A DNA stretch of 63,388 nucleotides from Candidatus Bathyarchaeota archaeon. Its GTDB lineage: Archaea > Thermoproteota > Bathyarchaeia > TCS64. The notes under the pieces were generated by a model. The model ran no database searches and was not told where the DNA came from. It saw only the letters and a program-made list of their open reading frames with translations. Of this stretch, positions 8,889-17,585 are shown one piece after another (position 1 is the stretch's first letter; each line of letters opens with the position of its first letter). The position numbers and the translations under genes are program-made. The stretch is taken from NCBI GenBank assembly GCA_026014875.1, contig JAOZHO010000018.1, positions 1-63,388 on the forward strand, in the 5' to 3' direction.

Positions 8889-9848
8889 ATGGCATTATTT
8901 CCCCCTTTATGGGTGAACGCAATCACCTACTCAAGCATGATCACAATACTCAGTATTGGTTTTACGCTGACGTACTTGACAGCAAAAATCCCTAATTTCG
9001 CCCACGGAACCTATGCGGGAGTAGGCATTTATGTGGTCTGGACCCTTTCAAAGATCTATGGATTTTCACCCTATCTTGGTTTTCCATTAGCCTTCGTAAT
9101 TGGGGGGATCGTTAGTTTAATTCTATATGTAACAGTGATCCGTGTCATATCACGGTTGGGAGGCGGGGCCGTTGTCCTCACCATTTCGACCCTAGCAATC
9201 CAGATATTACTCACCGCTATACTCAGCATCTATGTCTACTGGGCACGGGGGATATTCGGCACATATGGCATGGGGTTCATGTTGAAAGAATTCGATTTCA
9301 AGATTGGAACGTATCCCGGCATATTTCCCATGTCTTTCCTCATATGCTTCGTGGTAGTAATTTTACTCCACATTTTGTTGACCCGCACAAAAACCGGCAT
9401 CGCTATGAGGGCAACCGCCGAGGACCCTGAACTTGCCTCTGTGCTGGGAATTAATATCGATATGATTCAAAAATTATCCTGGTTCCTAACCGGAGGACTC
9501 GCCTGCCTGGCCGGGGCCATGTATCCCCTTTGGTTCCAATCATATCCGAAATCAGGGGGGATGATCATGACCAGCATCATGGCGGGGAGCCTTCTGGGGG
9601 GATTCGACAACATCTACGGCGCCATTGTCGGGGGATTTGGCGTCGGGTTCTCGGAGATTGTTTTAACCGCTTGGTTACAACAACAATTAGGCCCCTGGGT
9701 GGGAAGATGGAGGCCAATAATACCGATGGCCATCCTGGTCGCGGTGCTTCTCTTTGAGCCAAGAGGTCTGACTGGATTATATGAGCGCATTAAAGCCAGC
9801 ACGATCGGGGAGCGGGCATTAGCGATGTTGGGGAAAGAGGAGGAATGA
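8889..9848 (+). CDS. livH: Branched-chain amino acid-type ABC permease LivH
   Basis: A 319-residue polytopic protein with about eight hydrophobic helices. It has the LivH features GFTLTYLTAKIPNFAHGTYAG near the N terminus and the EAA-like loop ATAEDPELASVLGINIDMIQ at about 175-195. It pairs with LivM, whose gene starts 4 bases downstream, to form the channel. Start ATG 8889 follows a TATA box by about 30 bases. Confidence 0.92.
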   Translation: MALFPPLWVNAITYSSMITILSIGFTLTYLTAKIPNFAHGTYAGVGIYVVWTLSKIYGFSPYLGFPLAFVIGGIVSLILYVTVIRVISRLGGGAVVLTISTLAIQILLTAILSIYVYWARGIFGTYGMGFMLKEFDFKIGTYPGIFPMSFLICFVVVILLHILLTRTKTGIAMRATAEDPELASVLGINIDMIQKLSWFLTGGLACLAGAMYPLWFQSYPKSGGMIMTSIMAGSLLGGFDNIYGAIVGGFGVGFSEIVLTAWLQQQLGPWVGRWRPIIPMAILVAVLLFEPRGLTGLYERIKASTIGERALAMLGKEEE

Positions 9849-9852
9849 TGAA

Positions 9853-11013
9853 TTGATAGATCTCCTTGGTTTAACGGTGAGCCAGGCCTCGGGCTTATCT
9901 CAACTGATCATTGATATCGCCATGTATTTCGGCGCCTTCGTTATAGTTGCGATGGCATTGAACTTCCAGTATGGAAACGCTGGAGTCCCGAACATGGGAT
10001 GTGCGGTTCAGGTCATCGCCGGAGGATTCACCGTCAGCGCAATCACGACCCGGGTCACATTTATGATAGTAAAAGCTGCGGGGCTACCCTTAATGCCCTA
10101 TGCATCAGATTACGACTGGGTATACAACAACCCACACAATGTTGCTGTGGTGACGAACCCGTTCATTGAGACGCATACAATGCTCGGCATCTCACTTTTA
10201 CTCTTCTCACTGGCGTTAGCATTGGTCTTGGGATCTGCGATTGGATACATAATCTCATTGCCGGCCATCAGGCTACGGTCCACCTATCTAATGATCACAC
10301 TGATCACTATGGCGGACGCGTCCCAGATCTTCGGCAGAAACATACCAGCAATATGCGGTGGCACCCTTGGAGTGTTCGTCCCGAACGTCTTCGCATGGTA
10401 TCTGGGGAACCGAGGGATTATACTGGCCGTGGTTACCCTGTTAATTGGCATCATCGCCTTTTTCATATTCAGGACGATGCTAAACTCTCCTTATGGCCGG
10501 TTGATGAGGGCAATAAGGGAAAACGACGGTACAGTTGAAAGCGTCGGGAAGAACGTCGTGGGTATCCGGAGGAACATATTGATGTTTGCTTCGGGGATCA
10601 CCGCCTTAACGGGGGTCATGTGGGCCTTCTACGCTTCATACGTTGTCGATAATCTTTTTATGAGGGCCGATTGGACCTACTGGCCCTGGCTCATGTTGAT
10701 TCTCGGCGGGCCTGGGAACAACGCTGGAACATTCCTAGGCTGTGCACTCATCATCGCTCTGAGGAGGATCATCCTCATATCCAAATGGTCCTTAGAGCAG
10801 TACCTCTTCTTCCCTATCGCCTATGTCGAAAACATTCTCTTGGGTGTACTCCTGATCGCTGTCATCATCTTCAGGCCGCGGGGTTTGATCCCCGAGAAAC
10901 TGCTTTACATACCTGGCATAAACTACCGGAAAATGGTGACGGGGGAGGCCCAAGTCGATTTGGGGGATTCAGCAATGCCTAAGGCTGAAACGGAAGGGGG
11001 AGAGCCCGAATGA
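9853..11013 (+). CDS. livM: Branched-chain amino acid-type ABC permease LivM
   Basis: A 386-residue permease with about nine helices. The family motif [19 protein letters not shown] lies at about 35-54, and the cytoplasmic coupling loop [21 protein letters not shown] is near 215. The start is TTG 9853, just after the livH stop. Its TGA stop overlaps the ATG of a 42-residue membrane protein (ATGA), so the two are likely translationally coupled. Confidence 0.92.
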   Translation: MIDLLGLTVSQASGLSQLIIDIAMYFGAFVIVAMALNFQYGNAGVPNMGCAVQVIAGGFTVSAITTRVTFMIVKAAGLPLMPYASDYDWVYNNPHNVAVVTNPFIETHTMLGISLLLFSLALALVLGSAIGYIISLPAIRLRSTYLMITLITMADASQIFGRNIPAICGGTLGVFVPNVFAWYLGNRGIILAVVTLLIGIIAFFIFRTMLNSPYGRLMRAIRENDGTVESVGKNVVGIRRNILMFASGITALTGVMWAFYASYVVDNLFMRADWTYWPWLMLILGGPGNNAGTFLGCALIIALRRIILISKWSLEQYLFFPIAYVENILLGVLLIAVIIFRPRGLIPEKLLYIPGINYRKMVTGEAQVDLGDSAMPKAETEGGEPE

Positions 11014-11138
11014 ACTGGGACTCCATACTATTCTGGGTCATGATACTCCTCTGGGTCATTATGCCTGCCTTCATTGCCTACGACGAGATAAAGGAACGCA
11101 GGGCCCTCGCCGAAGCCTTGAAAGGGGAAGAGCCATAA
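11010..11138 (+). CDS. 42-residue single-span membrane protein coupled to livM
   Basis: A short gene whose ATG overlaps the livM stop (ATGA). The product begins [21 protein letters not shown], one hydrophobic helix of about 18 residues rich in Trp and Met, followed by a charged tail of about 20 residues ([21 protein letters not shown]). Codon use and the overlap argue that it is real. It may be a small accessory subunit stabilising or regulating the LivHM permease; that role is inference and I recognise no family. Confidence 0.65.
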   Translation: MNWDSILFWVMILLWVIMPAFIAYDEIKERRALAEALKGEEP

Positions 11139-11219
11139 CTGCGCTTTGAGGGCCCCTCTTTTACTAGAAGCTATTCTGAAGCATATGTAATAAGAAAGTG
11201 AAGGCTGAGATCCACTGAT

Positions 11220-11582
11220 TCACTTCGTATTTATTGTGTAATAGCAACCCAAGCCATCTAGGGCCTCATCGATCTTCCCCAAAAGCTTCTCGACCTGTTC
11301 CATGTCGGGGTTCTTATCCCACTCGTAGAAGAAATCATACTCTCCAAGTTGCTGATGGGCTTTACTGACGAGCCTCACGGGCTCGTAGCAGTCGACGTAC
11401 GTCCTCTCCATGTTTTTCAAATATGCGTCCCAGTCTCGAGTGTTGCTCTGCGACGGATAAGGCAGACACTTGTGGCTGAACTTTAGGCTGGTGGCCTTCG
11501 ACATTTCAACTGCCACCGCCTCCAGCGCCTTGATCGCTTCGAGGATGGGTGGACCATAAATCTTGATGTAACTCTTAACCAT
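11220..11582 (-). CDS. Hypothetical protein, 120 aa, helical
   Basis: Not recognised. The protein is mostly helical with amphipathic N-terminal (IYGPPILEAIKALEAVAVEM) and C-terminal (MEQVEKLLGKIDEALDGLG) helices around a central Tyr/Trp/Cys-containing part. There is no signal peptide or membrane helix. It stands alone between the livHM operon (opposite strand) and nop10. Its own promoter would be the AT-rich 11590-11640 gap. Confidence 0.7.
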   Translation of the reverse strand: MVKSYIKIYGPPILEAIKALEAVAVEMSKATSLKFSHKCLPYPSQSNTRDWDAYLKNMERTYVDCYEPVRLVSKAHQQLGEYDFFYEWDKNPDMEQVEKLLGKIDEALDGLGCYYTINTK

Positions 11583-11654
11583 GCATCTCGCCTGTAACTT
11601 TATGGGGGATGGCGAGTTTTTAATATTGTCCCCTCGCCCGAGGCGCCCACCAGA

Positions 11655-11846
11655 TCATGCGGAAAGCGTTTTCTCTTCCTTTTCGCGCGCCATTCGGCGC
11701 ATTTTTATCCGATATTTCCTGTATCTGTCGTCCAATGAGAACTTGGCGGGATGAGGGATCTTGACGGAGCCTCCACACTTGGGGCAGGCGTCCGTTTTGA
11801 GGGTGTATCTATCGCATTTCTTGCAGTGCCTCAGGAGCCATACCAC
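11655..11846 (-). CDS. nop10: H/ACA RNP protein Nop10
   Basis: Component of archaeal H/ACA small ribonucleoproteins that guide pseudouridylation with Cbf5, Gar1 and L7Ae. The 63-residue product has the Nop10 zinc ribbon (CKKCDRYTLKTDACPKCG) and the conserved PHPAKFSLDDRYRKYR motif that contacts Cbf5. I choose GTG 11846 because a GGAGG Shine-Dalgarno lies 7 bases upstream and family members start at this position; an upstream GTG at 11900 would overlap the aIF2-alpha gene. It is the last gene of the aIF2-alpha operon, a classic archaeal arrangement. Confidence 0.93.
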   Translation of the reverse strand: MVWLLRHCKKCDRYTLKTDACPKCGGSVKIPHPAKFSLDDRYRKYRIKMRRMAREKEEKTLSA

Positions 11847-11857
11847 CGTGGAGCCTC

Positions 11858-12658
11858 CTAGCTTCTGGTGAAGGAGACTTTGCCGTCGTGGTTCTCCCAA
11901 GCCTCTGTCGCGAACTGGACCACCTTGTCGAGGGCATTCTCCGCCTTCTTATAGTCCTCGGCGGTGACCTCGATCCGGTATTTCGGCGACGCCAGGCTGT
12001 AGAGGTTAGCCTCCGCATCGTACTCTGCGGCGATCTTCCTCGCCTCGTTGAGGGTCTCCTTGATATCCTCGATGCCCCTCGGGGCTAGGGAGGTGATCTC
12101 CAGCTCCCCCTGGATGGTCACGCCTTTGACCACGATCTTGTCCTTGGCGATCGCGGCTAGAACCTTCGAGGCCTTCTTGGTGACCCCGGCCTCGTGGAGG
12201 GCTTCGGCCCCACTTTTGGCCGCGGCCTCGAGGCCATCGTAGAGGCTGCCGTAGTGCTCGACTATCTTGGTCCCCGTCTTGGCGTAGAAATCGTTCACGT
12301 CGACTTTGAGCTTGGCCGCAGCCGCCGTGATGAGGGTTTCGGCCTTGCGGTGCTTCTTCCACTCCTCGAGCTTCTTCCTCTTATCGTCTTGGGTGACCCG
12401 CCTGAGAGAGAGGTCTATCTGACCCTTGGAGGGGTCGACCCGCTGAATCTGGAGGACCATCTTCTGCCGCTCCCTGACGTGGTTCCGGATGTTCCTGACC
12501 CAACGGGATGATATCTCCGAGATGTGGAGGAGCCCCTCTTTTCCGCTGTGCTCGTCGAGGACGACATAGGCCCCGTGACCCACGACCCTAACGACGGTGG
12601 CGACGACGAGGTCCCCGACCTCGGGCCACTCGGGCTTCCCCATGCTCAATCTGCTCAC
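11858..12658 (-). CDS. Translation initiation factor aIF2 subunit alpha
   Basis: A 266-residue alpha subunit of the ternary complex that delivers Met-tRNAi. It has an N-terminal S1 domain (about 10-90; GDLVVATVVRVVGHGAYVVLDEH, GLLHISEIS, IDLSLRRV), a central helical domain and a C-terminal alpha/beta domain (about 170-266) that binds the gamma subunit. The GTG start overlaps the S27e stop (GTGA); an ATG lies 15 bases further in. It is downstream of L44e and S27e and upstream of nop10, an order widely kept in archaea. Confidence 0.96.
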   Translation of the reverse strand: MSRLSMGKPEWPEVGDLVVATVVRVVGHGAYVVLDEHSGKEGLLHISEISSRWVRNIRNHVRERQKMVLQIQRVDPSKGQIDLSLRRVTQDDKRKKLEEWKKHRKAETLITAAAAKLKVDVNDFYAKTGTKIVEHYGSLYDGLEAAAKSGAEALHEAGVTKKASKVLAAIAKDKIVVKGVTIQGELEITSLAPRGIEDIKETLNEARKIAAEYDAEANLYSLASPKYRIEVTAEDYKKAENALDKVVQFATEAWENHDGKVSFTRS

Positions 12659-12855
12659 CCCAACACGGCGATGACTGGGCCGTTGATCTTGGCCTTCCCA
12701 CCGGTCGGCTCAGCCAGAGTCTCTCCACAGGTCCTACAGTTGATGGTGTGGGTCGTGTGGCTGAATACTATCTGCTCGCTCTCGCAGGTCCTGCAGCGGA
12801 CCCTGAGGAACGCCGAGGTCGGCCGGGGTATGAGTTCCTCCCACTCCATCGACAT
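12655..12855 (-). CDS. rps27e: 30S ribosomal protein S27e
   Basis: A 66-residue zinc-ribbon ribosomal protein with two CxxC pairs (RVRCRTCES and INCRTCGET), ending in KINGPVIAVLG. The start MSMEWEELIPRP is fixed by the TGATG overlap with the L44e stop at 12855-12857. It belongs to the priS-GINS-L44e-S27e-aIF2-alpha-nop10 operon. Confidence 0.95.
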   Translation of the reverse strand: MSMEWEELIPRPTSAFLRVRCRTCESEQIVFSHTTHTINCRTCGETLAEPTGGKAKINGPVIAVLG

Positions 12856-13130
12856 CAGACAACCTCCGCCTTCTTGAGCCTGATGCCCTTCCTCTGGAGG
12901 ATGTAGTCGCACTCCCCGCACTTTAGCATCAAGCTATGCTTCTTGGAGACCTTAGCCTGGTTGTGCTGGCTGGGGAACTTTTGGCCGCCGTAGCCCTTCT
13001 TCCGCCTCGCCTGGTGCCTCTCCCCCTTCTTCGCGCCCCTCCTCTTCCCAGCCTTGTAGAGGGAGACAGAGTGATCGGTATGGGTGTTGCACCTCGGACA
13101 GAAGGTCCTCATGGAACTGGGAATCTTCAT
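12855..13130 (-). CDS. rpl44e: 50S ribosomal protein L44e (eL42)
   Basis: A 91-residue E-site ribosomal protein. It has the two zinc Cys pairs (FCPRCNTHT near the N terminus, KCGECDY near 71-77) and the basic RRGAKKGERHQARRKKGYGGQ stretch with the family's KFPSQHNQAKVSKKHSL segment. It overlaps the GINS gene stop by 4 bases and S27e by 3. Confidence 0.96.
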   Translation of the reverse strand: MKIPSSMRTFCPRCNTHTDHSVSLYKAGKRRGAKKGERHQARRKKGYGGQKFPSQHNQAKVSKKHSLMLKCGECDYILQRKGIRLKKAEVV

Positions 13131-13693
13131 TTTGAAATCTCCACCTCTTTTGCGATGCCCCGCCTTATTAGGTTTTCAGCGTTCTCCACCGGGAGAGACA
13201 CGACATCCTCGGGATCGAAGGGGCCGTAGGTCTTCATGTCGATCCCCATGATCGCGGGGACCGCCTGAAGGAACCGTACCACCTTGAGACCCGACCTTTG
13301 CCGGGGCTTTGCGTCTACCTGAGGCATGCGCCCCATTAATATATCTTTCAATCTCCCTTCGTGGCTCATCAGCACGCTCCGGAGGTCGCTGAGGAAACTC
13401 CTCTCCACCTGGGTCAGAGAAGATCCGGCGATCGCGACCCTGTCCAGCTCCGCCTCCACGATCTTCCTGAGCCTCGCGCTCGAAAGCTCCTTGAGCAGCC
13501 TCTCAGCGTTCACCTGCTCCTTCTCCGCGATGCGACCCTTCAGGGAGGTCTTATCGAGCATCCGGTTCTCCCCCCTGATCTCTGCGAGGTAATCCGTCAT
13601 CTCCCCGAAGAAATTATCCGGGAGCTCCTCGAGTTCCCCCGATCGCTTCTCCCTCCGCCAGGCATCCAAGAGCCTCGAGTATCTATCCGTCAT
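13127..13693 (-). CDS. GINS complex subunit (Gins51/Sld5-Psf1 type)
   Basis: About 188 residues. A helical A-domain comes first; the small B-domain lies at the C terminus (VRFLQAVPAIMGIDMKTYGPFDPEDVVSLPVENAENLIRRG), the Gins51 domain order. GINS bridges MCM helicase, RecJ/GAN and primase at the archaeal fork. The start MTDRYSRLL is chosen because its ATG forms an ATGA overlap with the priS stop. Placement directly after priS links it with primase. Confidence 0.9.
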   Translation of the reverse strand: MTDRYSRLLDAWRREKRSGELEELPDNFFGEMTDYLAEIRGENRMLDKTSLKGRIAEKEQVNAERLLKELSSARLRKIVEAELDRVAIAGSSLTQVERSFLSDLRSVLMSHEGRLKDILMGRMPQVDAKPRQRSGLKVVRFLQAVPAIMGIDMKTYGPFDPEDVVSLPVENAENLIRRGIAKEVEISK

Positions 13694-14925
13694 CTCACAA
13701 CCCTCGCCGACTTTCTGCACAGGAGGAACATCGCGACCGCCAAGGGGAGCTCCCTGGTCTCCTCCTCGAATGGTCCGTAAACCTCTCCTTGAAGGTTGAT
13801 CTCAGGGGCCCGCCTGATGTAGACCTTCTCAGTCCCCTCTTTGAATGCGACAGCCATGGTGAGGGGGTCATAATCCGGCAGGTCCTCCATGGGGACGTTC
13901 TGGGTGAGCCACCCCGTCTTGCCGTGGAGAGTGTTGGGCAGCCGTATCAGCCTCCTGAGATCGGTGGTCACCACGGTGTCGATCGCCGAAGCCTGCTCAT
14001 CCACTGCGGCATCGAGCAGTTTCCCCATAGACTTCTTGTCGATATATCTCACGATGCGGCTGGGGTGCTGATTCATCAAAGATGATAGAATCTCATCTTT
14101 CTTCTCAATCAGATCTCGGGTCGTATTTCTACCGAGTTTCAGCGCCTTGATCTCCTCGGGCGTCGACTTACCTATGAAATCGTAGAGGGCCCTAATCGTT
14201 CTCCCCCTCCAACCACCGCGTCCTAGCATAGACCCTCCTCCCACCTGCCTCGACGTGAGGCCCTGATACTCCGCCTCGATCCCAATCCCCAGGACGTAGT
14301 CCACCACCTCCCGCCTTGCCAGCTGGTCGAGGCCCTTCGCTAGCGGGCTCCTAACGTGGACGTGGTATCCCCTGTTCCCCGAGAAGTTCACCGTGAGTTC
14401 AGAGGGTTGGAAACCAAAGTCCTGGATCAGGATATCGAGGAGCTTCTGGGCCTCATACTTGGCCGCCTCGAGGCAGTTTTCGCAGAGCCAATTCTCTTCG
14501 GTGAAGGTTGCTTTGCCACAGCCCGGGCACCTCTCCGGGGGATGACCCTTCCCCGCCTCCCCGCAGGTTTTACAGGTCCAAGTGTCATGGATCTTTTGGC
14601 AGGGGAGGTAAAAGTGGTCGGCGTCTATGTCGAAGATGAGGTCCGCACCAATCCAGCCCTTTTCCGCCATCGGAGCCCGGGGCTCCTCGTAATAGGCCCC
14701 CGAGAAGTAGGAGTGGGCGGGGGAGTAGTTCCTCAGATATCTCCTGAGCTCCTCGGTGTCCTCGAACCCGATGTGGCGGAACATGGTCCTCCCCCCGAAA
14801 GAGAGGAACCCGAACTCTCGCTGCTTGATCTCCGTGGGGGCTTCCACGTGCTGGGCGCCGGTGGAGTAGAATCTACTGAACTGCTCTAGGACGTACTGCT
14901 CGCTTCCCCAGTCCTGCTCAGCCAT
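13690..14925 (-). CDS. priS: DNA primase catalytic subunit PriS
   Basis: Small subunit of the archaeo-eukaryotic primase. The start is MAEQDWGSEQYV (ATG 14925), giving about 411 residues. The catalytic DID motif is clear (ADLIFDIDADHFY). A knuckle of Cys residues (CKTCGEAGKGHPPERCPGCG plus CENC) forms the zinc-binding insert. NFSGNRGYHVHVRS is the primase SGxxGxHxH motif, and RLIRLPNTLHGKTGW is conserved near the C terminus. The frame stays open to a GTG at 14967, inside the TATA region, so I reject that start. First gene of the GINS/L44e operon. Confidence 0.95.
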   Translation of the reverse strand: MAEQDWGSEQYVLEQFSRFYSTGAQHVEAPTEIKQREFGFLSFGGRTMFRHIGFEDTEELRRYLRNYSPAHSYFSGAYYEEPRAPMAEKGWIGADLIFDIDADHFYLPCQKIHDTWTCKTCGEAGKGHPPERCPGCGKATFTEENWLCENCLEAAKYEAQKLLDILIQDFGFQPSELTVNFSGNRGYHVHVRSPLAKGLDQLARREVVDYVLGIGIEAEYQGLTSRQVGGGSMLGRGGWRGRTIRALYDFIGKSTPEEIKALKLGRNTTRDLIEKKDEILSSLMNQHPSRIVRYIDKKSMGKLLDAAVDEQASAIDTVVTTDLRRLIRLPNTLHGKTGWLTQNVPMEDLPDYDPLTMAVAFKEGTEKVYIRRAPEINLQGEVYGPFEEETRELPLAVAMFLLCRKSARVVR

Positions 14926-14950
14926 CGGGTTCCCACTGAATAGGATTTTC

Positions 14951-14966
14951 GAACCTTTAAAAACCA
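14951..14966 (-). promoter_or_regulatory. Probable priS operon promoter
   Basis: On the minus strand, TTTTTAAAGGTTCG lies about 27-40 bases upstream of the priS ATG 14925. It fits an archaeal TATA box and sits just after the stop of the upstream 52-residue gene. Confidence 0.4.
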
Positions 14967-14968
14967 CT

Positions 14969-15127
14969 TTATATCAGGGCTGGGGCATCCATAGTCCTGA
15001 AGCCGTTGTGCTCGCAGTTCCCACAGAACTCCGGGTTGTACTTAACGAGGTTGTTGTACCTGTTGCAGAAGTGGAGCCCAGATTTGATCAGCCGTAAAGC
15101 CCTCTCCCGCCGCTCCTCGTCGCGCAT
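14969..15127 (-). CDS. 52-residue Cys-rich protein between priL and priS
   Basis: A short gene in the priL-priS gap. A strong Shine-Dalgarno (GGAGGAGG) sits 5 bases before ATG 15127. The product starts with a charged helix (MRDEERRERALRLIKSG), then HFCNRYNN and EFCGNCEHNG, giving a C-x15-CxxC-x-H pattern that could bind zinc. It ends NGFRTMDAPALI. The ATG is 24 bases after the priL stop, so it is probably cotranscribed with priL. I do not recognise the family; a primase- or replisome-linked role is inference from position. Confidence 0.7.
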   Translation of the reverse strand: MRDEERRERALRLIKSGLHFCNRYNNLVKYNPEFCGNCEHNGFRTMDAPALI

Positions 15128-15150
15128 CGCTTCCTCCTCCGGCACACCAA

Positions 15151-16233
15151 TTATTTTGTTGTCTGTGTATTCGGGGCTTCATCCCCGCTTTCCAGCCCCT
15201 GTTCTCTCTGGATGTCCCTCACCTTGATCCTGTAATAATGTAAAGGGTGCTTGATGTGCTGGCAAAGCCTCTCGGGGTTGTAGCATACGCTATGGGTCTT
15301 GAAGGTGGAGCAAGTGGGCGGCGTATACTTGGTCCGGCTCCCCCTGAGCCCAGCGATGTGCTCGATCTGGTATCGGGTGAACTGCTCGTCGAAGTCGGTG
15401 ACAGACACGAAGAGATTCACGATCTCATCTATGTCCATCCCCACGTTGATAAGGAAGGACGTGAGGCCGAACCGCTCCATGTGACTGAGCCTCTTCCCCG
15501 CCAAGAGCCCCTCGAACGCGTGCCGGATGCATGGGGGAAACGCTTCAGTCACGAGCTCCGAGGGAAGATCCCTCCCCGTCAGCCTCGACCTGTTCTCCTC
15601 GAAAACCTTCTGGAGACTCTCCACTTTCACCCCGAGGGGCCCGGGGAGGGATATCTGGCGGCGCCTTGAGACCAGATCCGCGATCCGCCTCTGGATCTCC
15701 TCCTGCAGGAGCCTGCTGACCTCCCTTCTGGTGAGGAGGACGTAGCCCCCCCTCATCAACCGGTTCACGATCTTCCACTCGGGCTCCCTGAATCCCGCAG
15801 CGTTCCTCAGGTAATCTTTGAAGAGCAACTCGAACCTGTATAGACGCCCGTCGAGCCTCTCGTCCACGAGCCTGAGGGTCCACCCGAACTCGAGCCTCGC
15901 GATCTTGGCCAAGCGCTCCTCCGTCTCGTCCTTCAGGAGCCCCTGGGCCCTCACCGCCTCCGAGAGGGCGTATCGCCTGAATAGGAACTGCTCTCCCATG
16001 GCGGTTACGAACATGTTACCCACCGGGAATGATAGCAGCTCCGTGATGGTGTCCCCCAGCTCGGGGCTGGCTTCACCTTTCATTATGGCCTGGGCGACTC
16101 GCCTCTCGGCCCTGTCCAGCACTTTGGCGTGCCCCGGATCCATGAGATCCTCCAGGGTCAGGCCTAGGGCCTCGACGAGCGTAACTGCATCGTTGAGGAA
16201 GGGGTATTTGGCGGCCTCCCTCTCGGAGATCAT
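15151..16233 (-). CDS. priL: DNA primase large subunit PriL
   Basis: A 360-residue regulatory primase subunit that holds a C-terminal 4Fe-4S cluster and aids initiation of RNA/DNA primers with PriS. Four cluster cysteines are visible: AFPPCIRHAFEGL (about 239), TPPTCSTFKTHSVCYNP (two) and RLCQHIKHPLHYY. LSHMERFGLTSFLINVGMDIDEIVNLF is the typical PriL helical core. The C-terminal tail after the last Cys is short and acidic. PCNA lies upstream on the same strand. Confidence 0.95.
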   Translation of the reverse strand: MISEREAAKYPFLNDAVTLVEALGLTLEDLMDPGHAKVLDRAERRVAQAIMKGEASPELGDTITELLSFPVGNMFVTAMGEQFLFRRYALSEAVRAQGLLKDETEERLAKIARLEFGWTLRLVDERLDGRLYRFELLFKDYLRNAAGFREPEWKIVNRLMRGGYVLLTRREVSRLLQEEIQRRIADLVSRRRQISLPGPLGVKVESLQKVFEENRSRLTGRDLPSELVTEAFPPCIRHAFEGLLAGKRLSHMERFGLTSFLINVGMDIDEIVNLFVSVTDFDEQFTRYQIEHIAGLRGSRTKYTPPTCSTFKTHSVCYNPERLCQHIKHPLHYYRIKVRDIQREQGLESGDEAPNTQTTK

Positions 16234-16381
16234 TTTGGGGCCACTTCCAAACCTATGGAAACACGGGTGGCTTTATCCTTTTTCTCGGAAGATGCTGGAC
16301 GAGATTGTTGATCCGTCTATTTCTCCTGGGCAGCATATGCTAAACAGAGGACCCAGAAAATACAAGAGGGCCTGAGGGGAA

Positions 16382-17134
16382 TCAGACGCCGATGCATGGC
16401 GCCAGATAGTATATCAGGCGGCCCTGGGGGAGCTCGAAGTCCATCTTGATGGGCATGTCCGTGGAGAGCTCCAGTGTGGCGACCTCGCTGGAGGCCGTGA
16501 CGGCGTTGACGATGTCCTGGAGGTAGCTCAGCGTGAACGTGGCGCTCGCGTCCTCCTCCACCTTGAGCTCTAGGAGCTCGTCGGAGTCCTTCTCCCACTC
16601 GCTCAGGGCGCTACCCATGTCCCCGGTGGCGCTCACCTTGAAGACATCGCCCGCGACCTCCACTTTGACGTGCTCGCTCACCAGGGTTGAGTCCCTGATG
16701 GCCCTCCGGAGGCTCTGGGTCAGGATCCGCGCTGAGGCCTTGAAGAATATCTTGGGCTGGGGCACCTCGTCGTCGAGGGGCTCCAGGACGGGCATCGCGA
16801 ACCTCCTGGTGTGGCCGCCTCTCTTGCAGTGGATGATGAGCCTGGCGTTCTCCTCGTCGTGCTTTATCTTGACGTTCTCGTCCTTGTCCACCCTGTCGAT
16901 GAACTTGAGGAACTCCCCGATGTTCAGGGTGAGCCTGTTCTCCCCCTCGCAGGTGTACTTGTCGAAGAACTCGCTGGGGAGCTCAAAGTCCACCATGGCG
17001 ACGTGGCTAGGGTCCATGGCCAGCAGCTTCATCTGGGCCTCGTCGATGTTGAACGTGCCCTCGTCGACGATGACCGATAATGCCTTCACCAGGTTTCGGA
17101 AGGTGTCGATTCGCGATAGTTCTACTTCAAACAA
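16382..17134 (-). CDS. pcn: DNA polymerase sliding clamp PCNA
   Basis: A 250-residue clamp with two topologically related domains. Landmarks are LVKALSVIVDEGTFNIDEAQ, LLAMDPSHVAMVDFELPSEFF and the C-terminal DMPIKMDFELPQGRLIYYLAPCIGV, which carries the LAPCI-like end of archaeal PCNAs. It tethers PolB/PolD, Fen1 and ligase to DNA. A single pcn copy is visible in the window. It starts at ATG 17134; a TATA-like AT stretch lies near 17175-17190. Confidence 0.96.
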   Translation of the reverse strand: MFEVELSRIDTFRNLVKALSVIVDEGTFNIDEAQMKLLAMDPSHVAMVDFELPSEFFDKYTCEGENRLTLNIGEFLKFIDRVDKDENVKIKHDEENARLIIHCKRGGHTRRFAMPVLEPLDDEVPQPKIFFKASARILTQSLRRAIRDSTLVSEHVKVEVAGDVFKVSATGDMGSALSEWEKDSDELLELKVEEDASATFTLSYLQDIVNAVTASSEVATLELSTDMPIKMDFELPQGRLIYYLAPCIGV

Positions 17135-17204
17135 TGGAACCCCTCAGTTTTGACGGTGGTTACGACTGTACCTAAACACGGAGATATCTAAAAAGGTGTC
17201 CCCT

Positions 17205-17528
17205 TCAGGAATAGCTTCGCCATGTGTGTCCGCATTTGGTGCAGCGGAAGAACTGGGTGGCGCTCTCGTCGATGCCCCGGGTCTGGACCATCCACCAGTA
17301 GGCGGTGGCGTTGTCGCATTTCGGGCATTTGGCCTTGGTTTGGGGGAGGACGCTCAGTTTTCTCTCCTTCTTCCCGATTACGACGATCTTATCCTGCTTC
17401 TTGTTGTTTCTGGGGATGATTATCTCGGCCTCCATCTGCTCCTCGGCCCCGCACTTTGGGCAAACGTACGCCTTCTTCTCGGAATCTGGCTTTAGCGCCG
17501 TTCCACACTCTGAGCAGAATTTCATCAA
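17205..17528 (-). CDS. tfs: Transcript cleavage factor TFS
   Basis: A 107-residue two-zinc-ribbon protein. The N-terminal ribbon is FCSECGTAL...YVCPKCGAEE. The C-terminal ribbon is CPKCDNATAYWWMVQTRG...FFRCTKCGHTWRSY, with the acidic hairpin pair Asp-Glu in GIDESAT that enters the polymerase secondary channel. It rescues backtracked RNA polymerase by transcript cleavage. It is separated from PCNA by 70 bases. Confidence 0.95.
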   Translation of the reverse strand: MMKFCSECGTALKPDSEKKAYVCPKCGAEEQMEAEIIIPRNNKKQDKIVVIGKKERKLSVLPQTKAKCPKCDNATAYWWMVQTRGIDESATQFFRCTKCGHTWRSYS

Positions 17529-17585
17529 GAAACTTCCCCGCCGCCTACCTTTACCCTGAAGAGTTGTTTTTAAAGCTTATGTTCG

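Noticed and set aside
14926-14967. GTG start for priS at 14967
   Set aside because: It lies inside the TATA region; ATG 14925 matches family starts.
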